A stretch of DNA of 13,737 bases from HGM05232 sp036661515 (GTDB lineage: Bacteria > Bacteroidota > Bacteroidia > Bacteroidales > Muribaculaceae): positions 1 to 13,737 of the forward strand of contig JAVWYO010000052.1 in NCBI GenBank assembly GCA_036661515.1. The letters are read 5' to 3'. Below are positions 5,319 to 13,737 of the stretch, in pieces (position 1 is the first letter of the stretch; the number at the start of each line of letters is the position of its first letter). The notes below the pieces were generated by a model. That model was not told the origin of the DNA. It saw nothing but the letters and a program-made list of their open reading frames with translations, and did not search any database. The position numbers and the translations under genes were made by a program.

Positions 5319-5358
5319 GTGTTATATTTTTTTTGAGTTCACTTAATTCTAATTTTCA

Positions 5359-8300
5359 ATGTCAGTTTTAAACGATAAATCACGCGTTAATTTCGCTTCT
5401 GTCAAGAATCCGCTACCGTATCCGGATTTCCTTGAAGTGCAGTTAAAGTCATTCCAAGACTTTTTGCAATTAGATACACCAACTGAGAAAAGAAAAAATG
5501 AGGGGCTCTATAAAGTGTTTTCCGAGAATTTTCCGATAGCGGATACTCGAAATAACTTTGTATTAGAGTTTCTTGACTACTATATTGATCCCCCAAGATA
5601 CACGATAGAGGAGTGTCTTGAGCGTGGGCTAACTTATAGTGTGCCTTTAAAAGCCAAACTAAAATTATATTGTACAGACCCAGATCACGAGGATTTCGCA
5701 ACAGTAATCCAAGATGTGTATTTAGGTCCGATACCTTATATGACGGCTAAGGGTACATTTGTAATAAATGGTGCTGAGCGCGTAGTGGTGTCACAGCTAC
5801 ACCGTTCACCAGGTGTGTTCTTTGGACAAAGTACACATGCTAATGGCACGAAACTATATTCTGCACGAATAATACCTTTCCGTGGATCGTGGATTGAATT
5901 TGCGACAGACATTAATAATGTCATGTATGCATATATTGATAGAAAGAAGAAATTGCCTGTAACGACTTTGTTGCGAGCTATTGGTCTTGAAAGTGATAAA
6001 GATATTATTGAAATTTTTGGACTTGCAGAGGAACTCAAAGTAAACAAAACGAATTTAAAGAAGGCCGTAGGTCGAAAACTTGCAGCTCGTGTATTAAAGA
6101 CGTGGGTAGAGGATTTCGTAGATGAAGATACTGGTGAGGTTGTTTCTATTGAGCGTAACGATGTCGTTATAGATCGAGAAACAGTTCTTGAGGAGGATCA
6201 TATACAGGATATCATAGATAGTGGTGTTGCAAATATCCTTGTTCACAAGGAAGATGTTAATACTAATGAATATGCTATTATTTTCAATACTTTACAGAAG
6301 GATACAAGTAATTCGGAGAAGGAAGCTATCCATTATATTTATCGCCAATTGCGTAACGCCGAGCCACCCGATGATGCGAGTGCGCGTGAAGTAATCACTA
6401 ATCTTTTCTTTAGTGAAAAGAGATATGATCTTGGTGAAGTAGGACGTTTCCGAATCAATAAAAAACTTGGACTTACTACACCACCAGATGTTAAGGTGCT
6501 TACTAAAGAGGATATTATCGAAATCATCAAGTATTTAATACAACTTATTAATTCTAAGACTGATGTAGATGATATTGACCACTTGAGTAATCGTCGTGTG
6601 AGGACTGTTGGTGAACAATTATATAATCAATTTGGTATTGGATTGGCACGCATGTCAAGAACAATTCGTGAGCGCATGAATGTTCGTGATAATGAGGTGT
6701 TTACACCAATCGACTTGATAAATGCGAAGACAATTTCATCGGTAATAAATACCTTCTTTGGAACGAATGCGTTATCTCAATTTATGGATCAAACAAATCC
6801 ATTGGCAGAGTTGACACATAAGCGTAGAATGTCGGCGTTAGGTCCTGGCGGTCTTTCGAGAGAGAGAGCAGGATTTGAGGTACGTGACGTTCACTATACG
6901 CACTATGGTCGTCTATGTCCTATTGAAACTCCAGAAGGTCCTAATATTGGTTTGATTTCTTCATTGTGTATTTATGCCAAGATTAATAACTTAGGTTTTA
7001 TAGAAACTCCTTATCGTAATGTCAAGGATTCTAAGGTTGATTTGAATAACGATAATATCGTTTACATGACAGCTGAGGTTGAAGAGGGCAAGATGATAGG
7101 GCAGGGAAATGCACCGCTCAATGATGATGGTACATTTATTAGGCCTAAAGTTAAGTCGCGTTTTGATGCAGATTTTCCAATTGTGCCACCAACACAGGTG
7201 GAACTTATGGATGTGTCACCGACACAGATTGCATCAATAGCAGCAGCACTTATTCCATTTCTTGAGCATGATGATGCCAACCGTGCATTGATGGGTTCGA
7301 ACATGATGCGCCAAGCTGTGCCATTGTTGCGTAGCGAAGCCCCTATTGTAGGAACTGGACTTGAAGCGCAGTTAATACGTGATTCAAGGACACAGGTAAT
7401 GGCAGAAGGTGCTGGAGTAATAGAATATGTAGATTCAAGTCTAATTCGTATTAGATATGATAGGACAGAAGATGAAGAGTTTGTAAACTTTGAAGATTCT
7501 GTAAAAGAATATATTATTCCTAAGTTTAGAAAGACTAACCAGAGTACAACTATTGACCTACGTCCAATATGTGATAAGGGACAAAGAGTGTCGAAGGGAA
7601 ATATTTTAACAGAAGGATATTCAACCGAAGCTGGAGAGCTTGCTCTTGGTCGTAATCTAAAAGTGGCATATATGCCATGGAAGGGTTATAACTATGAAGA
7701 TGCTATCGTTCTTAATGAGCGAGTAGTGAGAGAAGATATTCTAACTTCGATACACGTTGATGAGTATAACCTTGAGGTTCGTGAAACGAAGCGAGGAATG
7801 GAAGAGTTAACATCTGATATTCCTAATGTTAGTGAAGAAGCTACGAAGGACCTTGATGAGCGTGGAATTATTAGAATAGGAGCACACGTAGTTCCAGGAG
7901 ATATTTTAATAGGAAAGATTACCCCCAAAGGTGAGAGCGATCCTACTCCAGAGGAAAAATTATTACGTGCAATCTTTGGTGACAAGGCAGGAGATGTGAA
8001 AGATGCGTCATTAAAGGCGTCTCCTTCATTAAAAGGTGTTGTAATCAATACACATTTATTCTGTCGTGCGGCTAAGAAAAAGAAGAGTAAGAGTGCAAAT
8101 GCACAATTGCCAAAACTTGATGAAGAGTATGAAGAAAAGTTAGCAGAGTTAAAGGCTCTTGTAATAGAGAAATTGACATTACTGACACAAGGCAAGACTT
8201 CACAAGGGATAAAAGATTTCTTAGGCTCAGATATTGTACCGAAGGGCACCAAATTTACGGCAGGCGTATTTAAGAATATAGAATTTGATTCATTAAACTT

Positions 8301-9168
8301 GAGCAAATGGACAACAGATGCTAAGAAAAATGATATGATTCGCGCAACTGTTGTAAATTATTTGAGAAAATATAAAGAGATCGATTCAGAGCTACGTCGC
8401 AAGAAATTTGATATTTCAATAGGTGATGAGCTACCATCAGGAATAATGCAGATGGCTAAGGTCTATATTGCTAAGAAACGAAAGATTAGCGTAGGGGATA
8501 AGATGGCAGGACGACACGGAAACAAGGGTATTGTTTCTCGTATTGTTAGACAAGAAGATATGCCATTCCTTGAAGATGGAACTCCTGTAGATATAGTATT
8601 GAATCCGCTTGGTGTGCCATCACGTATGAACCTTGGTCAAATTTTTGAGGCAGTTCTTGGTTGGGCAGGTCGTGAATTAGGCGAAAAGTTTGCAACACCA
8701 ATTTTTGATGGAGCGAGCTTAGATGACCTAAACGCATGCACAGATAGAGCAGGCCTACCACGTTATGGTAAGACTTACTTATATGATGGAGGTACGGGTG
8801 ATCGCTTTGATCAGCCAGCAACTGTCGGAGTAACCTATATGTTGAAACTTGGTCACATGGTAGAGGATAAGATGCACGCACGTAGTATCGGCCCTTATTC
8901 ATTGATTACTCAACAGCCGTTAGGAGGTAAAGCACAATTTGGTGGTCAGCGTTTTGGAGAAATGGAGGTATGGGCACTTGAAGCATATGGTGCTGCTCAT
9001 ATACTACAAGAAATTCTAACTATCAAGAGTGATGATGTCGTAGGTCGTAGCAAGGCTTATGAAGCAATAGTAAAGGGCGAACCAATGCCTACACCTGGAA
9101 TTCCAGAATCGTTGAATGTGTTGTTACACGAATTACGAGGATTGGGACTTAGCATCAACTTAGAATAA
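5359..9168 (+). CDS. rpoB: DNA-directed RNA polymerase subunit beta
   Basis: RpoB forms one pincer and part of the active centre of RNA polymerase. The 1269-residue length fits Bacteroidales. Conserved blocks in order: FVINGAERVVVSQLHRSPGVFF (about 134-155); the rifampicin-pocket segment around 468-496, LSQFMDQTNPLAELTHKRRMSAL; IETPEGPNIGLISSL; the active-centre GDKMAGRHGNKG (1046-1057), with Lys1048 and Lys1056; and the C-terminal HMVEDKMHARSIGPYSLITQQPLGGKAQFGGQRFGEMEVWALEAYGA near 1166-1210. Gln474, Asp477, His487, Arg490 and Ser492 (E. coli 513, 516, 526, 529, 531) are wild type, so no common rifampicin-resistance change is present. A Lys-rich stretch AAKKKKSKSANAQ lies at 904-916. The ATG at 5359 is in the expected position, and its only leader is the attenuator region. 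rpoC follows 79 nt later. Confidence 0.99.
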   Translation: MSVLNDKSRVNFASVKNPLPYPDFLEVQLKSFQDFLQLDTPTEKRKNEGLYKVFSENFPIADTRNNFVLEFLDYYIDPPRYTIEECLERGLTYSVPLKAKLKLYCTDPDHEDFATVIQDVYLGPIPYMTAKGTFVINGAERVVVSQLHRSPGVFFGQSTHANGTKLYSARIIPFRGSWIEFATDINNVMYAYIDRKKKLPVTTLLRAIGLESDKDIIEIFGLAEELKVNKTNLKKAVGRKLAARVLKTWVEDFVDEDTGEVVSIERNDVVIDRETVLEEDHIQDIIDSGVANILVHKEDVNTNEYAIIFNTLQKDTSNSEKEAIHYIYRQLRNAEPPDDASAREVITNLFFSEKRYDLGEVGRFRINKKLGLTTPPDVKVLTKEDIIEIIKYLIQLINSKTDVDDIDHLSNRRVRTVGEQLYNQFGIGLARMSRTIRERMNVRDNEVFTPIDLINAKTISSVINTFFGTNALSQFMDQTNPLAELTHKRRMSALGPGGLSRERAGFEVRDVHYTHYGRLCPIETPEGPNIGLISSLCIYAKINNLGFIETPYRNVKDSKVDLNNDNIVYMTAEVEEGKMIGQGNAPLNDDGTFIRPKVKSRFDADFPIVPPTQVELMDVSPTQIASIAAALIPFLEHDDANRALMGSNMMRQAVPLLRSEAPIVGTGLEAQLIRDSRTQVMAEGAGVIEYVDSSLIRIRYDRTEDEEFVNFEDSVKEYIIPKFRKTNQSTTIDLRPICDKGQRVSKGNILTEGYSTEAGELALGRNLKVAYMPWKGYNYEDAIVLNERVVREDILTSIHVDEYNLEVRETKRGMEELTSDIPNVSEEATKDLDERGIIRIGAHVVPGDILIGKITPKGESDPTPEEKLLRAIFGDKAGDVKDASLKASPSLKGVVINTHLFCRAAKKKKSKSANAQLPKLDEEYEEKLAELKALVIEKLTLLTQGKTSQGIKDFLGSDIVPKGTKFTAGVFKNIEFDSLNLSKWTTDAKKNDMIRATVVNYLRKYKEIDSELRRKKFDISIGDELPSGIMQMAKVYIAKKRKISVGDKMAGRHGNKGIVSRIVRQEDMPFLEDGTPVDIVLNPLGVPSRMNLGQIFEAVLGWAGRELGEKFATPIFDGASLDDLNACTDRAGLPRYGKTYLYDGGTGDRFDQPATVGVTYMLKLGHMVEDKMHARSIGPYSLITQQPLGGKAQFGGQRFGEMEVWALEAYGAAHILQEILTIKSDDVVGRSKAYEAIVKGEPMPTPGIPESLNVLLHELRGLGLSINLE

Positions 9169-9177
9169 AATTCAAAC

Positions 9178-9220
9178 ATAAGGCGCTGAGCCTGCAAAAG
9201 ATGCAGGCGCGGTGTCTTAT
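9178..9220 (+). promoter_or_regulatory. Long RNA hairpin in the rpoB-rpoC gap
   Basis: GCCTGCA (9190-9196) and TGCAGGC (9202-9208) form a perfect 7-bp upper stem with loop AAAGA. Below an A-G mismatch (9189/9209), ATAAGGCGCTG (9178-9188) pairs with CGGTGTCTTAT (9210-9220) over 11 bp, three of them G-U. The whole 43-nt element starts 9 nt after the rpoB stop and ends 27 nt before the rpoC ATG. No T run follows, so it is unlikely to terminate transcription. A processing, stability or regulatory role is inferred. Confidence 0.75.
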
Positions 9221-9247
9221 TTAACTCTTTATAATAAGAATAATAAT

Positions 9248-12200
9248 ATGGCTTTTAGAAAAGATAACAAGATAAAGAGTAACTTTTCAAAGATTTCAAT
9301 AGGGTTGGCCTCTCCAGACGAGATTTTGGAGAAGTCGAGCGGTGAAGTTTTGAAACCAGAAACCATAAACTACCGTACATACAAACCTGAACGCGATGGC
9401 TTGTTCTGCGAGCGCATTTTTGGTCCAGTAAAGGATTATGAGTGTCATTGTGGAAAGTATAAGAGAATACGTTATAAGGGTATTGTGTGCGACCGTTGTG
9501 GAGTGGAAGTTACGGAAAAGAAAGTGCGTAGAGAACGCATGGGACACATTCAACTTGTAGTTCCAGTAGCGCATATCTGGTATTTTCGTTCTTTGCCAAA
9601 TAAAATAGGATACCTTTTAGGGTTGCCATCAAAGAAACTTGATTCGGTAATTTATTACGAGCGTTATGTAGTAATCCAAGTTGGTGTAGCTGAAGAAGTA
9701 GCAAAATCGGATCTTTTGTCGGAAGATGAATATCTCGAAATTCTTGAGAAATTACCAAAGGATAATCAACTTCTTGAGGATACAGACCCAAATAAGTTTA
9801 TAGCTAAAATGGGGGCAGATGCTGTATATGATTTGTTGAAAACAATAGATCTTGATACACTCTCCTATGATTTGCGTAATAAGGCTAACACTGATGGTTC
9901 ACAACAACGTAAGACTGAAGCGTTGAAGCGTCTTCAAGTTGTTGAATCGTTCCGTGCGTCAAAGAATCGCAATAAGCCAGAATGGATGATTCTCACAACA
10001 GTGCCAGTTATTCCACCCGAATTACGACCATTGGTTCCACTTGATGGAGGTCGTTTTGCGACGAGTGACTTGAATGACCTATATCGTAGAGTAATCATAC
10101 GAAATAATCGACTAAAACGATTAATAGAAATCAAAGCTCCAGAAGTAATATTACGTAATGAAAAACGTATGCTTCAAGAGTCGGTTGACTCATTACTTGA
10201 TAATTCACGTAAGTCGAGTGCCGTAAAGACTGATGCCAATCGTCCTTTGAAGTCGTTATCGGATAGTTTGAAAGGTAAGCAAGGACGTTTCCGTCAGAAC
10301 TTACTTGGAAAGCGTGTAGACTATTCAGCACGTTCGGTAATTGTCGTAGGACCAGAATTGAAGATGCACGAATGTGGTATCCCAAAATATATGGCAGCAG
10401 AGCTTTATAAGCCATTTGTAATAAGGAAACTTATAGAGCGAGGTATTGTAAAAACCGTTAAGAGTGCAAAGAAGATTGTAGATCGCAAGGAACCAGTAGT
10501 GTGGGATATCTTGGAATATGTAATGAAGGGACACCCAGTGTTGCTTAACCGTGCTCCAACACTTCACCGTCTTGGTATTCAAGCATTTCAACCTAAGATG
10601 ATTGAAGGAAAGGCAATTCAACTTCACCCACTTGCTTGTACTGCATTCAATGCCGACTTTGATGGTGACCAGATGGCTGTGCATTTACCACTTGGAAATG
10701 AGGCTATTCTTGAGGCACAAATGTTAATGCTTGGTTCTCATAATATATTAAATCCAGCAAATGGAGCTCCTATTACAGTTCCATCGCAAGATATGGTTCT
10801 TGGACTTTATTATATCACTAAGTTGCGTAAAGGTGACAAAGGTGAAGGCTTAAAGTTCTATGGTCCAGAAGAAGCAGAGATTGCATATAATGAGGGCAAA
10901 GTAACACTTCATGCAAATGTTTCGATAATAGTAAAAGATCTTGATGCAAATGGGAACGTTGTAGAAGTACTTAAAGAAAATACTTCGGTAGGTCGTGTGC
11001 TTGTAAATAAGTATGTTCCTATTGAAATCGGATATGTAAATGAAGTTCTTTCAAAGAAATCTTTAAGGGATATTATTGGAAAGGTAATTAAGACTTGCGG
11101 TGTAACCCGTTCGGCCGAATTCCTTGATGATATAAAGAACTTAGGATATTATATGGCATTTAAGGGTGGATTGTCGTTCAACCTTGGAGACGTATTAATT
11201 CCACCAGAAAAGGAGACACTTGTAAATGAAGGTTATGCGCAAGTTGAAGAGGTAATGAGTAACTATAGTATGGGATTCATTACTAACAATGAACGTTATA
11301 ATCAGATTATTGATATTTGGACGCATGTTAACTCGAAATTGGCTGATACGTTGATGAAACAGTTAACGAATGACAACCAAGGATTTAACTCAGTGTTCAT
11401 GATGCTTGATTCAGGAGCTCGTGGTTCAAAAGACCAGATACGTCAGCTTTCAGGAATGCGTGGATTGATGGCTAAGCCACAAAAGAGTGGAGCCGAAGGA
11501 GGACAAATTATTGAGAACCCAATTTTGGCTAACTTTAAAGAAGGGTTGTCGGTTCTTGAGTACTTTATCTCTACTCACGGTGCTCGTAAAGGTCTTGCCG
11601 ATACAGCGTTGAAGACAGCTGATGCAGGATATTTGACACGTCGTCTTGTTGACGTTGCTCATGATGTTATTATAACAGAAGAGGATTGCGGAACACTTCG
11701 CGGACTTGTATGTACAGAGATAAAGAACAATGAAGATGTAGTAGCATCTCTTGGTGAACGTATTCTTGGTCGTGTATCGGTTCATGATGTTGTTGATCCA
11801 ATAACTGGAGAAGTCATTGTAGAGAGTGGTGTAGAAATCAATGAAGCAATGGCAGCGCGAATCAGTGCGTCTCCAATAGAACAGGTAGAAATACGCTCGG
11901 TTTTAACTTGTGAATCAAAGAAAGGTGTTTGTGCTAAGTGTTACGGACGTAACTTATCAAACAATCGTATGGTTCAAAAGGGTGAGGCCGTAGGTGTAAT
12001 AGCTGCACAATCAATTGGTGAGCCAGGAACACAGTTGACACTACGTACATTCCACGTCGGTGGTGTTGCATCAAATATCGCAGCAGTATCATCAATCGTT
12101 TCACGATATGATGGACTTCTTGAAATTGATGAGCTACGTATTGTAGAAGCAGAAGATCATGCAGTTGTTGTAGGTCGTCTTGCAGAAATGCGAATTATAG

Positions 12201-13525
12201 AACCAACTACAAAGATGGTGTTGACAAATGCTAACATCGCTTATGGTTCAAAATTATATAAGAAGAGCGGTGAGATGGTTAAGAAGGGCGACATGATATG
12301 TGAATGGGACCCATTTAATGCAGTTATCGTATCAGAAGTTACAGGTAAGGTAAAATTTGAGAATGTGATTGAAGGAGTAACGTATCGTGTAGAATCAGAT
12401 GAGACTACAGGCTTGCGTGAAAAGATCATCATAGAGTCGAAAGACAGGACAAAAGCTCCAGAAGCACAATTACTTGACCTTAATGGGCAACTTATTAAGA
12501 CATATTCATTACCAGTAGGGGCTCACCTTATGGTAGATGAGGGAGAAGGCTTGGTACCAGGCGAGGTGTTTGTAAAAATACCACGTGCAGTAGGTAATGC
12601 TGGTGATATCACTGGTGGTCTTCCACGTGTTACAGAATTATTTGAAGCTCGTAATCCATCAAATCCAGCAGTAGTTTCGGAAATAGATGGTGAGGTAAAC
12701 TTTGGTAAAATCAAACGTGGTAATAGAGAAATCTCGGTAACATCTAAATTAGATGAAGTTAAGAAGTATCTTATTCCATTGTCACGCCAAATACTTGTAC
12801 AAGAGAATGATTATGTACGTGCAGGAACTCCGTTATCTGATGGAGCTACAACACCTTCTGATATTCTTAATATCAAGGGTCCAACAGCAGTACAGGATTA
12901 TATCGTTAATGAAGTACAGGACGTTTATCGCTTACAGGGTGTGAAAATTAATGATAAGCACTTTGAGGTTATCGTGCGTCAAATGATGCGTAAGGTTACT
13001 ATCCTTGATCCAGGTGATACTCGTTTCCTTGAGCAACAAATCATTGACAAGCGCGACTTTATGGACGAAAATGACCGTATTTGGGGTAAAAAAGTAATTA
13101 TTGATGGTGGTGATTCTCAAACGGCTCTACCAGGTCAAATAATCACAGCTCGCAAACTACGTGATGAAAATTCAGCGTTGAAACGTCGAGATTTGAAAGT
13201 TATTCAAGTGCGTGATGCTGTTCCTGCAACGTCAGAACAAATTTTGCAAGGAATCACTCGTGCAGCACTTCAAACGTCAAGTTTCATGTCGGCAGCATCT
13301 TTCCAAGAAACTACTAAGGTACTTAACGAAGCCGCAATTAACGGCAAGGTAGATACTTTACAGGGTATGAAGGAAAATGTAATTTGCGGACACTTAATTC
13401 CAGCAGGAACAGGTCTTCGTGATTATGATCGCATGATAGTTGGAAGTAAAGAAGACTTTGAAAATTCAGCATCAATGAGACTTGAAGAGAATGCAGAAGA
13501 ATTTGAAAATGTTGAAAGACGATAG
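9248..13525 (+). CDS. rpoC: DNA-directed RNA polymerase subunit beta-prime
   Basis: RpoC carries the catalytic Mg2+ site and the clamp of RNA polymerase. With the ATG at 9248 it has 1425 residues. Domains in order: N-terminal zinc ribbon (Cys66, Cys68, Cys81, Cys84); GRFRQNLLGKRVDYSARSVI near 345-365; the catalytic NADFDGD at 468-474 (Asp470, 472, 474); the second zinc site with Cys814, 888, 895 and 898; and the trigger-loop entry QSIGEPGTQLTLRTFHVGG with Gln929 and His936. An insertion of about 175 residues follows (roughly 945-1119) before DITGGLPRVTELFEAR, the place of E. coli SI3. The frame is open upstream to a GTG at 9212. I rejected that start because it lies inside a strong hairpin and adds a 12-residue tail (MSYLTLYNKNNN) foreign to the family; MAFRKDNKIKSNFSK is the typical Bacteroidales start. 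The stop is TAG, followed by a terminator. Confidence 0.99.
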   Translation: MAFRKDNKIKSNFSKISIGLASPDEILEKSSGEVLKPETINYRTYKPERDGLFCERIFGPVKDYECHCGKYKRIRYKGIVCDRCGVEVTEKKVRRERMGHIQLVVPVAHIWYFRSLPNKIGYLLGLPSKKLDSVIYYERYVVIQVGVAEEVAKSDLLSEDEYLEILEKLPKDNQLLEDTDPNKFIAKMGADAVYDLLKTIDLDTLSYDLRNKANTDGSQQRKTEALKRLQVVESFRASKNRNKPEWMILTTVPVIPPELRPLVPLDGGRFATSDLNDLYRRVIIRNNRLKRLIEIKAPEVILRNEKRMLQESVDSLLDNSRKSSAVKTDANRPLKSLSDSLKGKQGRFRQNLLGKRVDYSARSVIVVGPELKMHECGIPKYMAAELYKPFVIRKLIERGIVKTVKSAKKIVDRKEPVVWDILEYVMKGHPVLLNRAPTLHRLGIQAFQPKMIEGKAIQLHPLACTAFNADFDGDQMAVHLPLGNEAILEAQMLMLGSHNILNPANGAPITVPSQDMVLGLYYITKLRKGDKGEGLKFYGPEEAEIAYNEGKVTLHANVSIIVKDLDANGNVVEVLKENTSVGRVLVNKYVPIEIGYVNEVLSKKSLRDIIGKVIKTCGVTRSAEFLDDIKNLGYYMAFKGGLSFNLGDVLIPPEKETLVNEGYAQVEEVMSNYSMGFITNNERYNQIIDIWTHVNSKLADTLMKQLTNDNQGFNSVFMMLDSGARGSKDQIRQLSGMRGLMAKPQKSGAEGGQIIENPILANFKEGLSVLEYFISTHGARKGLADTALKTADAGYLTRRLVDVAHDVIITEEDCGTLRGLVCTEIKNNEDVVASLGERILGRVSVHDVVDPITGEVIVESGVEINEAMAARISASPIEQVEIRSVLTCESKKGVCAKCYGRNLSNNRMVQKGEAVGVIAAQSIGEPGTQLTLRTFHVGGVASNIAAVSSIVSRYDGLLEIDELRIVEAEDHAVVVGRLAEMRIIEPTTKMVLTNANIAYGSKLYKKSGEMVKKGDMICEWDPFNAVIVSEVTGKVKFENVIEGVTYRVESDETTGLREKIIIESKDRTKAPEAQLLDLNGQLIKTYSLPVGAHLMVDEGEGLVPGEVFVKIPRAVGNAGDITGGLPRVTELFEARNPSNPAVVSEIDGEVNFGKIKRGNREISVTSKLDEVKKYLIPLSRQILVQENDYVRAGTPLSDGATTPSDILNIKGPTAVQDYIVNEVQDVYRLQGVKINDKHFEVIVRQMMRKVTILDPGDTRFLEQQIIDKRDFMDENDRIWGKKVIIDGGDSQTALPGQIITARKLRDENSALKRRDLKVIQVRDAVPATSEQILQGITRAALQTSSFMSAASFQETTKVLNEAAINGKVDTLQGMKENVICGHLIPAGTGLRDYDRMIVGSKEDFENSASMRLEENAEEFENVERR

Positions 13526-13551
13526 TTATACGTAGACTACGTTTCTAATAT

Positions 13552-13590
13552 AAAAAATTCCACTCTATAAAATAGGGTGGAATTTTTTTT
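13552..13590 (+). terminator. Rho-independent terminator of the rpoBC operon
   Basis: ATTCCACTCTA (13557-13567) pairs with TAGGGTGGAAT (13573-13583) over 11 bp with one G-U and a TAAAA loop. The stem is flanked by an A run (13552-13557) and followed by eight T (13583-13590). It lies about 27 nt past the rpoC stop and is a strong terminator for the long operon. Confidence 0.92.
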
Positions 13591-13621
13591 GGTATGACCA
13601 TGATTGGTGTACCAAAAAAAA
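13583..13621. repeat. Palindrome bridging two convergent terminators
   Basis: Eight T (13583-13590) then GGTATGACCA (13591-13600), the centre TGA, TTGGTGTACC (13604-13613) and eight A (13614-13621) form a 39-nt inverted repeat with one internal mismatch and two wobbles. Its T arm is the T tract of the plus-strand terminator. Its A arm is the T tract, read on the minus strand, of the opposing terminator. Confidence 0.75.
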
Positions 13622-13654
13622 TCCGCATAAGGCTTGGTGCTTTATGCGGATTTT
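13614..13654 (-). terminator. Rho-independent terminator of the convergent gene
   Basis: AAAATCCGCATAAGGC (13618-13633) pairs with GCTTTATGCGGATTTT (13639-13654) over 16 bp with one G-U and loop TTGGT. Read on the minus strand, the stem is followed by eight T (the complement of 13614-13621), and it lies just after the stop of the minus-strand gene. On the plus strand it could also act as a back-up terminator because four T end its 3' arm. Confidence 0.88.
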
Positions 13655-13676
13655 GAATAGATAAGTGGGTTATAGC

Positions 13677-13737
13677 TTACTCCTTTATAATTTTAACGGT
13701 TGTCTTTGCGTTGTCAATAGTTATTGTTGCAAAATAC
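13677..13737 (-). CDS. C-terminal end of a protein with a probable type IX secretion sorting domain (partial)
   Basis: Only the last 19 codons and the TAA stop (13677-13679) are inside the window; the rest lies beyond the right edge. The tail reads YFATITIDNAKTTVKIIKE. This resembles the end of type A T9SS C-terminal domains: a Tyr-aromatic strand (commonly preceded by Gly), a short turn, then a Lys/Val/Ile strand ending near the stop. Such domains direct proteins through the type IX machinery for attachment or release at the Bacteroidota cell surface. The cargo cannot be known from this fragment. The frame and adjacent terminator support a real gene; the sorting-domain call is an inference from 19 residues. 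Confidence 0.55.
   Translation of the reverse strand, partial: YFATITIDNAKTTVKIIKE

Noticed and set aside
5325..5340. Possible promoter -7 element in the T-rich run before rpoB
   Set aside because: The run TATATTTTTTTTG does not fit TAnnTTTG spacing, and no -33 TTTG lies at the right distance; T-rich spacers match loosely by chance.
6778..6834. Rifampicin-resistance substitutions in rpoB
   Set aside because: The residues equivalent to E. coli Gln513, Asp516, His526, Arg529 and Ser531 are all wild type. Nearby differences from E. coli (such as Ala for Gln510 and Thr for Asn518) look like ordinary divergence.
7692..8306. 204-codon minus-strand frame inside rpoB
   Set aside because: It is fully antisense to a conserved coding region, low in complexity, Ser-rich, and resembles no recognised protein. 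It is a shadow frame.
2186..9220. Shared GCCTG/CAGG core in the tuf-trnW, rplL-rpoB and rpoB-rpoC hairpins
   Set aside because: The shared segment is only 5-7 bases in GC-clamped stems of different architecture. I cannot separate this from chance without alignments.
9212..9247. GTG start for rpoC giving 12 extra residues
   Set aside because: The GTG is buried in the 9178-9220 hairpin, and the extra residues do not match the RpoC N-terminus, whereas the ATG at 9248 gives the typical family start.
13530..13542. Short interrupted palindrome ACGTAG-A-CTACGT after rpoC
   Set aside because: A one-base centre cannot form a hairpin, and as a DNA site it has no repeated partner in the window.

Overview
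The window is a core housekeeping locus from a member of the Bacteroidota, most likely order Bacteroidales. Several things point there. The proteins are Bacteroidales-type: RpoC opens MAFRKDNKIKSNFSK, and RpoB, at 1269 residues, lies close to the family length I remember. The tRNA genes encode no CCA end. The genes lack clear Shine-Dalgarno sequences and instead have A-rich start contexts. The only recognisable promoter is of the Bacteroidota TTTG / TAnnTTTG type. The gene cut by the right edge ends like a type IX secretion sorting domain. The DNA is AT-rich by eye. I cannot settle the genus.

Layout, left to right. A short-form ribosome hibernation factor gene (hpf, 8-307) ends in a rho-independent terminator. 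A 254-nt intergenic stretch (308-561) carries a Bacteroidota-type promoter at 487-516. This promoter reads into four tRNA genes, Thr(TGT), Tyr(GTA), Gly(TCC) and Thr(GGT), and then tuf (EF-Tu). A GNRA-capped hairpin and tRNA-Trp(CCA) separate tuf from secE. There follow nusG, rplK, rplA, rplJ, rplL, rpoB and rpoC, all on the plus strand. Two interlocked terminators close the cluster against a convergent gene of which only the last 19 codons are inside the window.

The genes together supply the central machinery of gene expression: tRNAs and EF-Tu (decoding), L11, L1, L10 and L7/L12 (the ribosomal stalks), SecE (translocon), NusG (elongation factor) and the two large RNA polymerase subunits. 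I see no consensus promoter after the one at 487-516. Downstream control therefore probably rests on RNA structure and processing: the tRNA-Trp punctuation, the hairpin before it, the tandem hairpins between rplL and rpoB (the second terminator-like), and a long hairpin between rpoB and rpoC.

I found no mobile element, CRISPR array, defence system or novel protein system. The most unusual sequence-level observation is in tRNA-Gly(TCC). The nearly invariant elbow pair G19-C56 appears to be replaced by A19-U56, a double change that keeps the pairing. The intergenic RNA hairpins are the next best leads.
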